Part shown: piece after piece, positions 27,173 to 36,066 of the stretch
Layout of the letters: each line of letters opens with the position of its first letter
Numbering within the stretch: position 1 is the first letter of the stretch
DNA from: Gammaproteobacteria bacterium
GTDB taxonomy: Bacteria > Pseudomonadota > Gammaproteobacteria > Steroidobacterales > Woeseiaceae
Direction: 5' to 3'
Length of the DNA stretch: 38,737 nucleotides
Assembly (NCBI GenBank): GCA_029884455.1
Contig: JAOUHU010000027.1
Span: 1 to 38,737 of the forward strand
Notes under the pieces: generated by a model
The model's input: only the letters and a program-made list of their open reading frames with translations
Told to the model about the DNA's origin: nothing
Database searches by the model: none
Program-made: the position numbers and the translations under genes

Positions 27173-28846
27173 ATGGCGCAATATATCTACACCATGAATC
27201 GCGTGGCCAAGGTTGTGCCACCGAAGCGATTCATTATTAAGGACATTTCCCTGTCTTTTTTCCCGGGCGCCAAGATCGGCGTGCTCGGTCTCAACGGTTC
27301 CGGCAAGTCGACCGTGCTTCGCATCATGGCGGGTCTCGATGCTGAGTTCGAAGGCGAGGCGCGGCCGCAGCCCGGCATCAGGATTGGCTACCTCGAGCAA
27401 GAGCCCGAGCTCGACGCCAGCAAGGACGTACGCGGCAATGTTGAGGAAGGCGTTGCTGCAACCAAGGCGCTGCTGACCCGTTTTGACGAAATCGCGATGA
27501 AGTTCGCCGAGCCAATGAGCGATGACGAAATGAATGCGCTGCTGGAAGAACAGGGCAGGTTGCAGGACGCGATCGATACGGCCGGTGCCTGGGAACTGGA
27601 CCGCAAGCTCGAAATCGCGGCCGATGCACTGCGACTGCCACCCTGGGACGCGGATGTCACGAAAATATCCGGCGGCGAGAAGCGCCGTGTCGCGTTATGC
27701 CGCCTGCTGCTGTCACAGCCCGACATGTTGCTGCTGGATGAGCCGACCAATCATCTGGATGCCGAGTCGGTAGCCTGGCTGGAGCGTTTTCTGCATGAGT
27801 ACCCGAGTACTGTCATCGCGGTCACGCATGATCGTTACTTCCTCGACAACGTTGCCGGCTGGATACTTGAGCTCGACCGCGGCCAGGGCATTCCATGGCA
27901 AGGCAACTACTCCTCGTGGCTGGATCAAAAGAGCAAGCGGCTGGCGAATGAAGAGGCTGGCGAGAAAGCGCGCCAGAAAGCCATGCAGACCGAGCTCGAG
28001 TGGGTACGCTCGAACCCGAAGGGCCGCCAGGCCAAGTCCAAGGCGAGACTGCGCCAGTTCGAGGAAATTTCGTCGGTAAGTTATCAGAAGCGCAACGAGA
28101 CCAATGAAATTTACATACCGCCCGGTCCGCGACTCGGCGACGTTGTAATCGAAGTCAATGCTCTGAGGAAAGGATTCGGCGACCGTCTGCTGATTGATGA
28201 CTTGAGTTTTCAGTTACCGGCTGGTGGCATCGCCGGCGTGATCGGCCCGAATGGCGCTGGCAAGACCACCCTGTTTCGCATGATCACCGGGACCGACAAG
28301 CCCGACGCCGGCAGTATCCGGCTGGGTGAAACCGTGCAACTTTCCAGTGTTGACCAGTCGCGCGACAGCCTCGACGACAGCAAGTCCGTCTGGGAGGAAA
28401 TTTCTGACGGCCTCGACCTGATCAAGGTAGGCAATTATGAAACTCCGTCGCGACAGTATGTCGGCAGATTTAATTTCCGCGGCGCCGAACAGCAGAAAAA
28501 GATCGGCATCCTGTCTGGCGGCGAACGCAATCGCGTGCACCTCGCCAAGATGCTGAAGTCCGGCGGCAACCTGTTGTTGCTCGATGAACCAACCAACGAT
28601 CTCGATGTCGAAACACTGCGCGCGCTTGAAGAAGCGCTGCTTGAGTTTCCCGGCTCGGCTATCGTGATCTCACACGATCGCTGGTTTCTGGATCGCATTT
28701 GCACCCATATCCTGGCGTTCGAGGGAGACTCGGTCGTAACCTGGTTTGCCGGCAACTATGCTGACTATGAGGCCGACAGAAAACGCCGCCTCGGCGACGA
28801 TGCGGATAACCCGCATCGCATCAAGTACAAACGGCTGGAGGGCTAG
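27173..28846 (+). CDS. ettA: Energy-dependent translational throttle ABC-F ATPase
   Basis: A 557-aa ABC-F protein with two nucleotide-binding domains and no membrane segment. It acts at the ribosomal E site and tunes the first peptide bonds to the ATP/ADP ratio. Seen: Walker A sites GLNGSGKST and GPNGAGKTT, signatures ISGGEKRRV and LSGGERNRV, two DEPTN Walker B sites, and the linker with [15 protein letters not shown]. The N-terminus [19 protein letters not shown] is characteristic of EttA rather than Uup or YheS. It is followed 8 bases later by a membrane-protein gene, probably in the same transcript. Confidence 0.96.
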   Translation: MAQYIYTMNRVAKVVPPKRFIIKDISLSFFPGAKIGVLGLNGSGKSTVLRIMAGLDAEFEGEARPQPGIRIGYLEQEPELDASKDVRGNVEEGVAATKALLTRFDEIAMKFAEPMSDDEMNALLEEQGRLQDAIDTAGAWELDRKLEIAADALRLPPWDADVTKISGGEKRRVALCRLLLSQPDMLLLDEPTNHLDAESVAWLERFLHEYPSTVIAVTHDRYFLDNVAGWILELDRGQGIPWQGNYSSWLDQKSKRLANEEAGEKARQKAMQTELEWVRSNPKGRQAKSKARLRQFEEISSVSYQKRNETNEIYIPPGPRLGDVVIEVNALRKGFGDRLLIDDLSFQLPAGGIAGVIGPNGAGKTTLFRMITGTDKPDAGSIRLGETVQLSSVDQSRDSLDDSKSVWEEISDGLDLIKVGNYETPSRQYVGRFNFRGAEQQKKIGILSGGERNRVHLAKMLKSGGNLLLLDEPTNDLDVETLRALEEALLEFPGSAIVISHDRWFLDRICTHILAFEGDSVVTWFAGNYADYEADRKRRLGDDADNPHRIKYKRLEG

Positions 28847-28854
28847 CAGCGCCG

Positions 28855-29508
28855 ATGAATCTGCTGATTGCCAGCGGTGTTTTTGCACTGATTGCATTGC
28901 TGTTCCTGCGTGCAATGTTGCGCCAGATACGGCGTGGCCGCGTGTTGCGTGCCGGCGGCTCAGCGGCCATGTGCGCGGCCACGGCAGCGATCGGCACCGC
29001 CGGGGTGATGTTGTTTATCAGCTACCTCGGCTACCAGCGGCTGACAGCAGAACAACTGGTGGCGGAAATCGAGTTCGTACAATCGGCGAGCGAAGAATAC
29101 ACGGCACGACTCATGATTGACGGTCAGATCGATCAGCTGTTGCGAATGCGCGGCGACGAGTGGCAGCTCGACGCGCGCGTACTGACCTGGAAACCGCCCG
29201 CCACGATTCTCGGCCTCGAACCCGTATACCAGCTGGAGCGCCTCAGCGGCCGTTATACCTCCGTCGACCGTGAGCGCAGCGCGCCGCGCACCGTGCACTC
29301 CCTCGCTGCAGAGCGGCCACTCGATCTGTGGAGCCTGGCACGCAACTTTCCGAAATTTACGCCCGGCATGGATGCGTACTACGGCAGCGCAACATACCTG
29401 CCGATGGCGGACGGCGCACGCTTTCGCGTCACGCTGAGTCGCGACGCCCTGATCGCGCGACCGGTGAACGAGGCAGCGCGCCAGGCCATCGGTGACTGGG
29501 GCCGGTAA
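28855..29508 (+). CDS. Small membrane protein of unknown function
   Basis: 217 aa, not confidently recognised. Seen: two predicted transmembrane helices (about 2-20 and 36-58) separated by a short basic stretch (RQIRRGRVLRAGG), then about 155 residues of mixed strand character (YTARLMIDGQIDQLLRMRGDEWQLDARVLTW, ending FRVTLSRDALIARP). This domain is probably periplasmic if both ends face out. I recall similar proteins annotated as putative multidrug or cation efflux, but nothing here looks like a transporter. It starts 8 bases after ettA. Confidence 0.8.
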   Translation: MNLLIASGVFALIALLFLRAMLRQIRRGRVLRAGGSAAMCAATAAIGTAGVMLFISYLGYQRLTAEQLVAEIEFVQSASEEYTARLMIDGQIDQLLRMRGDEWQLDARVLTWKPPATILGLEPVYQLERLSGRYTSVDRERSAPRTVHSLAAERPLDLWSLARNFPKFTPGMDAYYGSATYLPMADGARFRVTLSRDALIARPVNEAARQAIGDWGR

Positions 29509-29585
29509 CAGGAATGATTCCGGGATTATGTTAACGTCTTCGTCCGCTTGCCGGCGCTTCCGGCATACTCGGCTAGCTGGTTGAT

Positions 29586-29613
29586 TTGACTGATAGAATT
29601 GCCAAGCAACAAT
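29586..29613 (+). promoter_or_regulatory. Possible promoter before the DUF4145 gene
   Basis: TTGACT (5 of 6 to the -35 consensus) and AACAAT (4 of 6 to the -10) are 16 bases apart. They would place the start near 29620, almost at the ATG. Weak, but it matters because it argues against the alternative TTG start at 29586. Confidence 0.3.
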
Positions 29614-29624
29614 TACGAGCGACT

Positions 29625-30317
29625 ATGACACACGTTCTGGACAGAGATCAGGGGCTGCTGGCCGAGGACGGCGAGCGGCTGGGGCTCGAATGTCCGTACT
29701 GCGGTGTGTTTGCGCATATGAGCCCGCAGTCCGTACCGGCTGTCGATGCGCTGCTTCGGGACCAGCCGAAACACGTTGGGCTGGTGTTTCAGTGCGATGC
29801 CTGCAAGGCACCCGTGTTTCTGCGCTTTGCGGTTCGCAACTACTCGGAAAACCAGGTCGAGCTGTACCGAAATTTCGTCGAGCTCGAAAGGCCCAAGGAA
29901 CGCTTCGCTTTCTCCTACCTGCCGAAGGACACCGAGATCCTGTTTCGCGAGGCCCTTGCCTGCTACGCCGGCAACAATTTCAACGCGTTTGCGTCCATGT
30001 GTCGTCGCTCCGCAGCCAGCGCCTTCGCCGCGCTTGGCGAAGGTGGCAAATTGCGTGCCTTTGACGAAGTCATGACCGCGCAGCAGATCGCCGGCATCGA
30101 CGATGACAGCTTTGCGCCGATCAAGGTCGTATTGTTTGACGCTGGTGCGGAAGAAAATCTGCCGCTGCTGAGTCGTGCGCAGGCCGGCATTCTGCTCGAG
30201 GTCATGAAAGACATGTTTTACCAGTGCTTCGTGCGGCGCGGCAAACTGACGCGTGCCATCAAGGTGCGGCGCTTCTTTGTCGAGGAAAGCCAGGCCGATC
30301 TCGCTACCTCCGCCTGA
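29625..30317 (+). CDS. Zinc-ribbon plus DUF4145 domain protein
   Basis: A 230-aa soluble protein. Seen: a zinc-ribbon-like pair Cys23/Cys26 (LECPYC) with Cys57/Cys60 (QCDAC), then a helical DUF4145 domain (EILFREALACYAGNNFNAFASMCRRSAASAFAALG). DUF4145 is HEPN-like. The RNase motif R-x4-6-H of active HEPN proteins is not visible, so it is more likely a scaffold or binding module. The frame also has a TTG at 29586; I prefer ATG 29625 because TTGACT (29586-29591) and AACAAT (29608-29613) could be a promoter covering the TTG. The TGA stop abuts the second palindromic element. Confidence 0.75.
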   Translation: MTHVLDRDQGLLAEDGERLGLECPYCGVFAHMSPQSVPAVDALLRDQPKHVGLVFQCDACKAPVFLRFAVRNYSENQVELYRNFVELERPKERFAFSYLPKDTEILFREALACYAGNNFNAFASMCRRSAASAFAALGEGGKLRAFDEVMTAQQIAGIDDDSFAPIKVVLFDAGAEENLPLLSRAQAGILLEVMKDMFYQCFVRRGKLTRAIKVRRFFVEESQADLATSA

Positions 30318-30320
30318 CCA

Positions 30321-30392
30321 AAAGGGGTCAGAGCCCTTTTTCGACCATATACGTCATGCCATATTTGGGACAAAAAGGGCTCTGACCCCTTT
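30321..30392. repeat. Palindromic intergenic element, copy 2
   Basis: The left arm (30321-30341) and right arm (30372-30392) are exact complements over 21 bp, sharing the core AGGGGTCAGAGCCC with copy 1. The middle, CATATACGTC then ATGCC then ATATTTGGGA, also matches copy 1 apart from a few bases. It fills the 79-bp gap between the convergent stops of the DUF4145 gene and purL. As in copy 1, the rightward gene ends GCC-TGA-CCAAA directly before the arm. Confidence 0.85.
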
Positions 30393-30396
30393 GGAG

Positions 30397-33300
30397 TTAA
30401 CCGATTGCGACGCGCGCGTTGCGGAACATACGCAGCCAGGGACCGTCCTCTCCCCAGTTCGCCGGATGCCAGGAATTCTGGATGGTCCGGGCCACGCGCT
30501 CGGGATGCGGCATGATTATCGTGACACGCCCATCGTCGTTCGACAGTGCGCAGATACCGTCCGGCGAACCGTTCGGATTCGCCGGATAATGGTCCGCGAC
30601 ATTGCCGTAGTTATCCACGTAGCGGGCAGCGATAAGGTGCGACGCCGCGTATCGATCCGATTCATCCACAAAAACAACGCGCCCCTCGCCGTGCGCGGTC
30701 GCGATCGGCAAGCGCGAGCCGGCCATGCCGTCGAGGAAAATGGATGGGCTCTGCAATATCTCAATCAGGCTCAGGCGCGATTCAAATTGCTCTGACCTGT
30801 TGCGGCGGAATTGTGGCCAGTGGCGCGCACCTGGTATCAGTTCCTTGATTTGCGCCAGCATCTGGCAACCGTTGCACACACCGAGTGCAAACGTGTCGCC
30901 GCGGAAAAAGAATTCAGCAAACTGATCACGCATCTGGTCCTGGTAGAGAATCGACTTCGCCCAACCGCCACCTGCACCGAGTACATCGCCGAATGAAAAG
31001 CCGCCGCAGGCAACCACACCATGGTAATTCGCCAGGTTGTCGCGACCCTGCAGCAGGTCACTCATGTGCACATCGACGGCGACAAAGCCTGCGCGCATGA
31101 AGGCGGCGGCCATTTCGTACTGACTGTTCACACCCTGCTCGCGCAATATGGCAACGCGCGGCCCGCCAGCCGCCCGGTAAGGTCGCGCAATGTCGTCGGC
31201 CGGATCAAATGTCAGCACGGCATGCAGGCCCGGGTCCTTGTCATCGAGAATGCGTTCGTATTCCTGCCGCGCGGTGACCGGATTATCCCGCACGGCCTGG
31301 ATCCGCGAACTCGTTGCCGACCATTGCCGTTGCATCTGTGCACGGCTTAGCTGCAGCACAATTGTATTGTCGCGACGCACCGTCAAAGATTGCCGGGTGT
31401 CGTCGACACGACCGATCGCCGTGGCGCTGGCGCCGGTCCGATCCAGCACCATCTGCACTTGCGTCAGCTTGGCCCTTTCCACCTGGATCACCGCACCGGC
31501 TTCCTCGCTGAAGAGCTGGCAGAGCAGCTGCTGATCGGAACCGGCCAGCTGCAGATCAATGCCGAGGCGGCTGGCAAACATCATTTCCGCGAGTGTCGCG
31601 AGCAGTCCGCCGTCGCTGCGATCGTGATACGCCAGCAGCATGCCGCGACTGATCAGTTCCTGGATTGCGGCGAAGAAATTTTTCAGTATCTGGGCATCAT
31701 CGAGATCCGGCGCATCGCCACCGCTACGCTGGTACACCTGCGCGAGGCACGAGCCGCCCATGCGATTCCTGCCTTGCCCGAGATCCAGCAGCAACAGGTA
31801 GCTCGCGCCATCCACGCGCTGCAATTCCGGGGTCACGTGCTTGCGCACGTCGCTGACCGGCGCGAAAGCGGTGACCACGAGCGAGACCGGTGAAACGACC
31901 ACGTATTCCTGCTCGGCGTCTTGCCAGCGTGCCTGTAAAGACAGTGAATCCTTGCCAACCGGGATCGCTACACCGAGTTCGCGGCAAAAGCCGTTGCCGA
32001 CCGCTTTGACCGTGTCGAACAACTGTGCATCCTCACCGGGATGACCGGCGGCGGCCATCCAGTTGGCCGACAGCCGGATCTTGCCGATATCGCCAATGGG
32101 CGCGGCGGCAATATTGGTAATCGCCTCGGTGACGGCCATACGCCCCGACGCCGGAGCATTCAGGATTGCCAGCGGCGGGCGCTCGCCCATTGCCATGGCT
32201 TCGCCCGCATAGCCAGTGTAAGTGCAGGCGGTAATCGCGACATCACCCACCGGGACCTGCCACGGACCGACCATCTGGTCGCGAACGCTCAAGCCGCCCA
32301 CGGTCCGGTCACCGATATGAATCAGGAACGACTTGTCGGCCACAGCGGGAAACCGCAATACGCGGTTGACCGCTTCCTGGAGTTCTATGCGCGACAGATC
32401 GAGCTGCCCGATCGTGTGTGGCTCGCGCCGCACGTCGCGCGTCATCTTCGGCGGGTTGCCCAGCAACATGGCCATGGGCATCGCGACCGGCTGATTGTTG
32501 AACTCACGATCGTGCACGACCAGGACCTGGTCGTCGGTCAAGGTACCGATAATGGACACGGGACACCGCTCGCGCGCGCAAATTTCCCGGAATGCGTCGA
32601 CCTGGTCATCGGCAATAACCAGCACATAGCGTTCCTGCGCTTCGTTACACCAGATACCCATCGGCGACATACCGGGCTCGGCATTGGCTATGTCGCGCAG
32701 CTCGATCGTTGCGCCGTGCCGGCTGTGATTGACGGCCTCTGGCACCGCATTCGACAGGCCGCCCGCACCAACATCATGAATCAGAAGGATCGGGTTCGAC
32801 GCGCCTTTTTGCCAGCAGCGGTCGATCACCTCTTGCGCGCGGCGCTGCATTTCCGGGTTGCCGCGTTGCACCGAGGCGAAATCCAGTGCTTCGCTGCTGC
32901 TGCCGCTGGCAAGGCTCGACGCGGCACCGCCGCCAAGTCCGATCAGCATGGCTGGGCCACCGATCACCACGAGCTTCGCGCCCACGGGCACATCGATCTT
33001 GCGGGCGTGCTCGGCACGTACGTTGCCGACACCGCCTGCAATCATGATTGGCTTGTGGTAGCCACGAATCTCATTGTGCGGCAGTCCCGGCACGCGACTC
33101 TCGAAGCTGCGGAAATAGCCAAGCAGGTTTGGCCGGCCGAACTCGTTGTTGAACGCTGCGCCACCGAGCGGGCCTTCGAGCATGATGCGGAGCGGCGACG
33201 CCATGCGGTCCGGGTGTGGAAAATCAATCTCCCACGGCTCCTCGAAACCTGGAATGCGCAGATGCGAAACGGTGAAACCAGTAAGGCCGGCTTTGGGCCT

Positions 33301-34278
33301 GGCGCCGAGACCGGTCGCCCCTTCGTCGCGAATTTCACCTCCCGATCCGGTCGCGGCACCGGGAAAAGGCGAAATCGCGGTCGGGTGATTGTGCGTTTCC
33401 ACTTTCATCAGGATGTGCACAGGCTCTTCGAAATAGCGGTATTCACGATCGGCCGCGACTGGCATGAGGCGTGCGGCCACAGAGCCTTCTATGACCGCCG
33501 CGTTATCTGCGTACGCAGAGATGACTCCAGCGGGATTGCCCTCAGTGGTCGAACGAATCATGCCAAACAGACGTTCCGGCTGTGCTACGCCGTCAATGAT
33601 CCAGTCCGCATTGAATATCTTGTGCCGGCAATGCTCTGAATTCGCCTGCGCAAACATCATCAGCTCGGCGTCGGTGGGATCGCGTCCAAGCTTGTGGTAG
33701 TTTTCCGCCAGGTAGTCGATTTCCTGCCCGGTCAGTGCGAGGCCGAGATCGACATTGGCCTTGAGCAACGCGCTGCTGCCGGTATCGGACAGCGGGATCG
33801 TTGCCATTGGCGTGGCCTCATGAGTGGCAAACAATGCCGCGGCATCGTCGCCATTCTTGAATATCGCCTCGGTCATGCGATCGTGCAGCAAGGCAGCCAG
33901 CGAGTCGAGATCGTCGTCGGCCACCGCCGACCTGAAATGCAATCCGTAACAAATGCCGCGTTCGATGCGCGCGACCGAATCCAGCTCGCAGGCGTGCGCG
34001 ATATCGGTTGCCTTGCTCGACCACGGTGATATGGTGCCGGCGCGCGGCAGCACGTATAGCGTGATCGCACCCTTGCCGAGGTTGCCGGCCTTGTCGCCCG
34101 ACAGCAGCAGTGCATTGAGACGCTGTTTGTGTTCGGCACCCAGGTTTGCATGCAGGCCCACGAAATAGCAATAACGTGCGGCCAAGGAACGGACTCGCGG
34201 TTCCGCCTGCTGCAAAGTCTCAAGTAATTTCGCGAGTCGAAAATCTGACAGCGCAGGCTGCCCGGCCAGCTCAAGCAT
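30397..34278 (-). CDS. purL: Phosphoribosylformylglycinamidine synthase, large form
   Basis: A 1293-aa single-chain PurL that carries step four of purine synthesis: FGAR, glutamine and ATP give FGAM. Order: an N-terminal PurS-like domain, a linker, two PurM-like halves (first with ANSEHCRHKIFNADW and VKVETHNHPTAISPFPGAATGSGGEIRDEGATG, second from about residue 640), and a C-terminal class I glutaminase with the nucleophile in GVCNGCQML and the partner residues in MPHPERV. This length is the gammaproteobacterial form. Its ATG overlaps the stop of the DUF1820 gene by one base (TAATG), so the two are coupled. Confidence 0.97.
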   Translation of the reverse strand: MLELAGQPALSDFRLAKLLETLQQAEPRVRSLAARYCYFVGLHANLGAEHKQRLNALLLSGDKAGNLGKGAITLYVLPRAGTISPWSSKATDIAHACELDSVARIERGICYGLHFRSAVADDDLDSLAALLHDRMTEAIFKNGDDAAALFATHEATPMATIPLSDTGSSALLKANVDLGLALTGQEIDYLAENYHKLGRDPTDAELMMFAQANSEHCRHKIFNADWIIDGVAQPERLFGMIRSTTEGNPAGVISAYADNAAVIEGSVAARLMPVAADREYRYFEEPVHILMKVETHNHPTAISPFPGAATGSGGEIRDEGATGLGARPKAGLTGFTVSHLRIPGFEEPWEIDFPHPDRMASPLRIMLEGPLGGAAFNNEFGRPNLLGYFRSFESRVPGLPHNEIRGYHKPIMIAGGVGNVRAEHARKIDVPVGAKLVVIGGPAMLIGLGGGAASSLASGSSSEALDFASVQRGNPEMQRRAQEVIDRCWQKGASNPILLIHDVGAGGLSNAVPEAVNHSRHGATIELRDIANAEPGMSPMGIWCNEAQERYVLVIADDQVDAFREICARERCPVSIIGTLTDDQVLVVHDREFNNQPVAMPMAMLLGNPPKMTRDVRREPHTIGQLDLSRIELQEAVNRVLRFPAVADKSFLIHIGDRTVGGLSVRDQMVGPWQVPVGDVAITACTYTGYAGEAMAMGERPPLAILNAPASGRMAVTEAITNIAAAPIGDIGKIRLSANWMAAAGHPGEDAQLFDTVKAVGNGFCRELGVAIPVGKDSLSLQARWQDAEQEYVVVSPVSLVVTAFAPVSDVRKHVTPELQRVDGASYLLLLDLGQGRNRMGGSCLAQVYQRSGGDAPDLDDAQILKNFFAAIQELISRGMLLAYHDRSDGGLLATLAEMMFASRLGIDLQLAGSDQQLLCQLFSEEAGAVIQVERAKLTQVQMVLDRTGASATAIGRVDDTRQSLTVRRDNTIVLQLSRAQMQRQWSATSSRIQAVRDNPVTARQEYERILDDKDPGLHAVLTFDPADDIARPYRAAGGPRVAILREQGVNSQYEMAAAFMRAGFVAVDVHMSDLLQGRDNLANYHGVVACGGFSFGDVLGAGGGWAKSILYQDQMRDQFAEFFFRGDTFALGVCNGCQMLAQIKELIPGARHWPQFRRNRSEQFESRLSLIEILQSPSIFLDGMAGSRLPIATAHGEGRVVFVDESDRYAASHLIAARYVDNYGNVADHYPANPNGSPDGICALSNDDGRVTIIMPHPERVARTIQNSWHPANWGEDGPWLRMFRNARVAIG

Positions 34279-34607
34279 TAAGTGTTACTGTCTCGCGGCG
34301 TGTAAATCGGTACGGGGAACTGGGCGACATTGCCTTCCAGCTTGGAAATCTTGCTGGCGCCCTGCTTGTCGACCACATCAATGCGAATCACCGAGTGCAT
34401 CGGCAGGTAGGTACGCTTGACGTGCGCAAACTCGGATTTGATCTTTTCTTCACCGGGGTCAACCACCACGGTGCTGCGCTCGCCGAAAACCAGCTGCTCC
34501 ACCGATACAAAGCCGAACAGGTCGCCATGACTGACGTCGCGGGCATAGATCTCGTAGACCTGTCCCTGGCTCATGAACACAACTCTGTAAAGATTTTGCT
34601 TGGTCAC
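34278..34607 (-). CDS. DUF1820 family protein
   Basis: A 109-aa small soluble protein recognised as DUF1820, conserved in gammaproteobacteria but without a known function. Seen: LYRVVFMSQGQVYEIYARDV, a FVSVEQLVFGERST segment, and a late SVIRIDVVDKQGASKI; mainly beta-strand character, with no signal peptide or cysteine motif. It is the first gene of a two-gene unit with purL (1-bp overlap). It is divergent from the TagH-like gene across 190 bases that hold a Fur-like site. Confidence 0.85.
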   Translation of the reverse strand: MTKQNLYRVVFMSQGQVYEIYARDVSHGDLFGFVSVEQLVFGERSTVVVDPGEEKIKSEFAHVKRTYLPMHSVIRIDVVDKQGASKISKLEGNVAQFPVPIYTPRDSNT

Positions 34608-34676
34608 AACGCCCGCCTCGAAGGCCGCGTAGTTTAACTAAAACCATGGATTTTGGCCCGGCATTCTCGAATCCGC

Positions 34677-34695
34677 AAAAATGATTCTCATATGG
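34677..34695 (-). promoter_or_regulatory. Fur-box-like site upstream of DUF1820-purL and the FHA gene
   Basis: On the minus strand this reads CCATATGAGAATCATTTTT, similar to the right-hand part of the Fur 19-mer (about 12 matches by eye). It shares TGAGAATC with the site before rubrerythrin. It lies in the 190-base divergent region, which otherwise shows only AT-rich DNA and a TAGTT-T-AACTA dyad at 34630-34640. Confidence 0.25.
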
Positions 34696-34797
34696 TCATT
34701 TTTTCTCATATTTGGGGTATTAGCGAAAAACAAGGCTGCTGATTATGTGAACTACGCCGCAGCGTAACGCTTTGTTTCTCTGCAAGATTCATTGGTC

Positions 34798-36066
34798 ATG
34801 GCACTGCAACTCGAAATCGTCAGCGAACACCGCGAGCTTGTCGGCGACGACGCGGTGCGCGTTTTTCGCAACAAGGGCGGCACGATCGGGCGCTCGCTAC
34901 AGAACGACTGGATACTGCCGGACCCGGATCGCTTCATTTCCGGTCGCCATGCCACGATTGATTTCAAGGGCGGCGCCTACTACCTGGCTGATACCAGTTC
35001 CAATGGCGTGTATATCAATGGCGACTGCGAACCGCTGGGCAAAGGCAATCCACGCCGTTTGTTCAACGGCGATGTGATTCGTCTCGGTGACTTCGTCATC
35101 AATGTTTCGGTTGACGAGGGCGAAAGCCTGGTGATCCCGCTGCATGATCCGGCCTCTGACGTGACCGACCACGGTGCCTCACTGGTGGACGCAGACCCGC
35201 TCAAGACCGGCATGATGCTGCTCGACGAAGATGCACTGACCGGCGATGCAGCTTTCCAGTCGGCATTGTTTGGCAGCCAGACCCGGACCGGCGTTGCTGA
35301 ACCCGAGGCAAAGGCTCCGCCGGCGGCAAAACCGCGCCCGGCCGCCGCGCTCGAAGCCAGCGACCTTGCGACTCGCGAATTGATGGACGCATTTCTCGAC
35401 GGACTGGGGATCAACCGGCGGGAATTGCACCCGTCTGCAGATCTTGCCGAGGTCATGCACAATGCCGGTGAGGTATTGCGGGAGTTCGTTGAAGGCATCA
35501 CGCAACTGCTCGCCAGCCGCGCCAGTTTCAAAAGTGCGTTTCGCCTCGACCAGACTACTGTGCTGCCAAGGCAAAACAACGCCTTGAAGCTATCCGCCAA
35601 TACGGCCGACTCGCTCAGGCAACTTCTGATCGGCAAGGAAGGCGAGTACCTTGGCCCGCGCGATTCGGTACGGGAAGTCTGCCGCGACCTGCTATTCCAC
35701 CAGGACGCGTTTCCCGGTGCGATGAACAGCGCATTTCTTGAATTCTCAGATCGCTTCGATCCGGAAGAGTTGCAGGTCATTTTCGATCGCACACTCGGTA
35801 ACGGATTGTGGGCGAAACTTACCAACAAGTACCGGTATTGGGCGCTATACGGGGACCTGTACCCGATACTGACGGAAAAAGGCGGTGGCCGCTTCCCGCA
35901 GTTGTTTGCCGAGGAATTCGTGCGCGCTTACGAGCGGCAGATTGCCGAGTTCAAACGTCTTGGCGGCGCCGATGGCCATCTCAAGGCGACCGTGGTACTC
36001 GACAAGCAGCACAACATTACCGAAACAGCCCCCGCTGCCGGCGAGGCTGACGAGGCTGAGGCCTAA
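34798..36066 (+). CDS. FHA-domain protein of the T6SS TagH/Fha type, orphan
   Basis: 422 aa. An N-terminal FHA phosphothreonine-binding domain (about 5-105) carries the conserved residues Gly31-Arg32, Ser48-Gly-Arg-His51 and Asn69-Gly70 ([10 protein letters not shown]). A low-complexity Ala/Pro linker follows (about 165-185). The C-terminal domain (about 195-395) matches the VI_FHA family of type VI secretion-associated proteins: [25 protein letters not shown] then [25 protein letters not shown], and RFDPEEL. In T6SS, Fha binds phosphorylated partners of the PpkA kinase to switch on the machine. No other T6SS gene is in the window. The end overlaps the end of acs by four bases. ATG 34798 is chosen over a TTG two codons upstream. 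Confidence 0.82.
   Translation: MALQLEIVSEHRELVGDDAVRVFRNKGGTIGRSLQNDWILPDPDRFISGRHATIDFKGGAYYLADTSSNGVYINGDCEPLGKGNPRRLFNGDVIRLGDFVINVSVDEGESLVIPLHDPASDVTDHGASLVDADPLKTGMMLLDEDALTGDAAFQSALFGSQTRTGVAEPEAKAPPAAKPRPAAALEASDLATRELMDAFLDGLGINRRELHPSADLAEVMHNAGEVLREFVEGITQLLASRASFKSAFRLDQTTVLPRQNNALKLSANTADSLRQLLIGKEGEYLGPRDSVREVCRDLLFHQDAFPGAMNSAFLEFSDRFDPEELQVIFDRTLGNGLWAKLTNKYRYWALYGDLYPILTEKGGGRFPQLFAEEFVRAYERQIAEFKRLGGADGHLKATVVLDKQHNITETAPAAGEADEAEA

Noticed and set aside
29586..29624. TTG start extending the DUF4145 protein by 13 residues
   Set aside because: The TTG lies within a possible -35, lacks a ribosome-binding site, and the extra residues add no recognisable similarity.
32041..33639. 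532-codon open frame on the plus strand
   Set aside because: It is antisense to purL, whose full family signatures cover the region. High GC and codon bias open the opposite strand; the translation has no recognisable domain.
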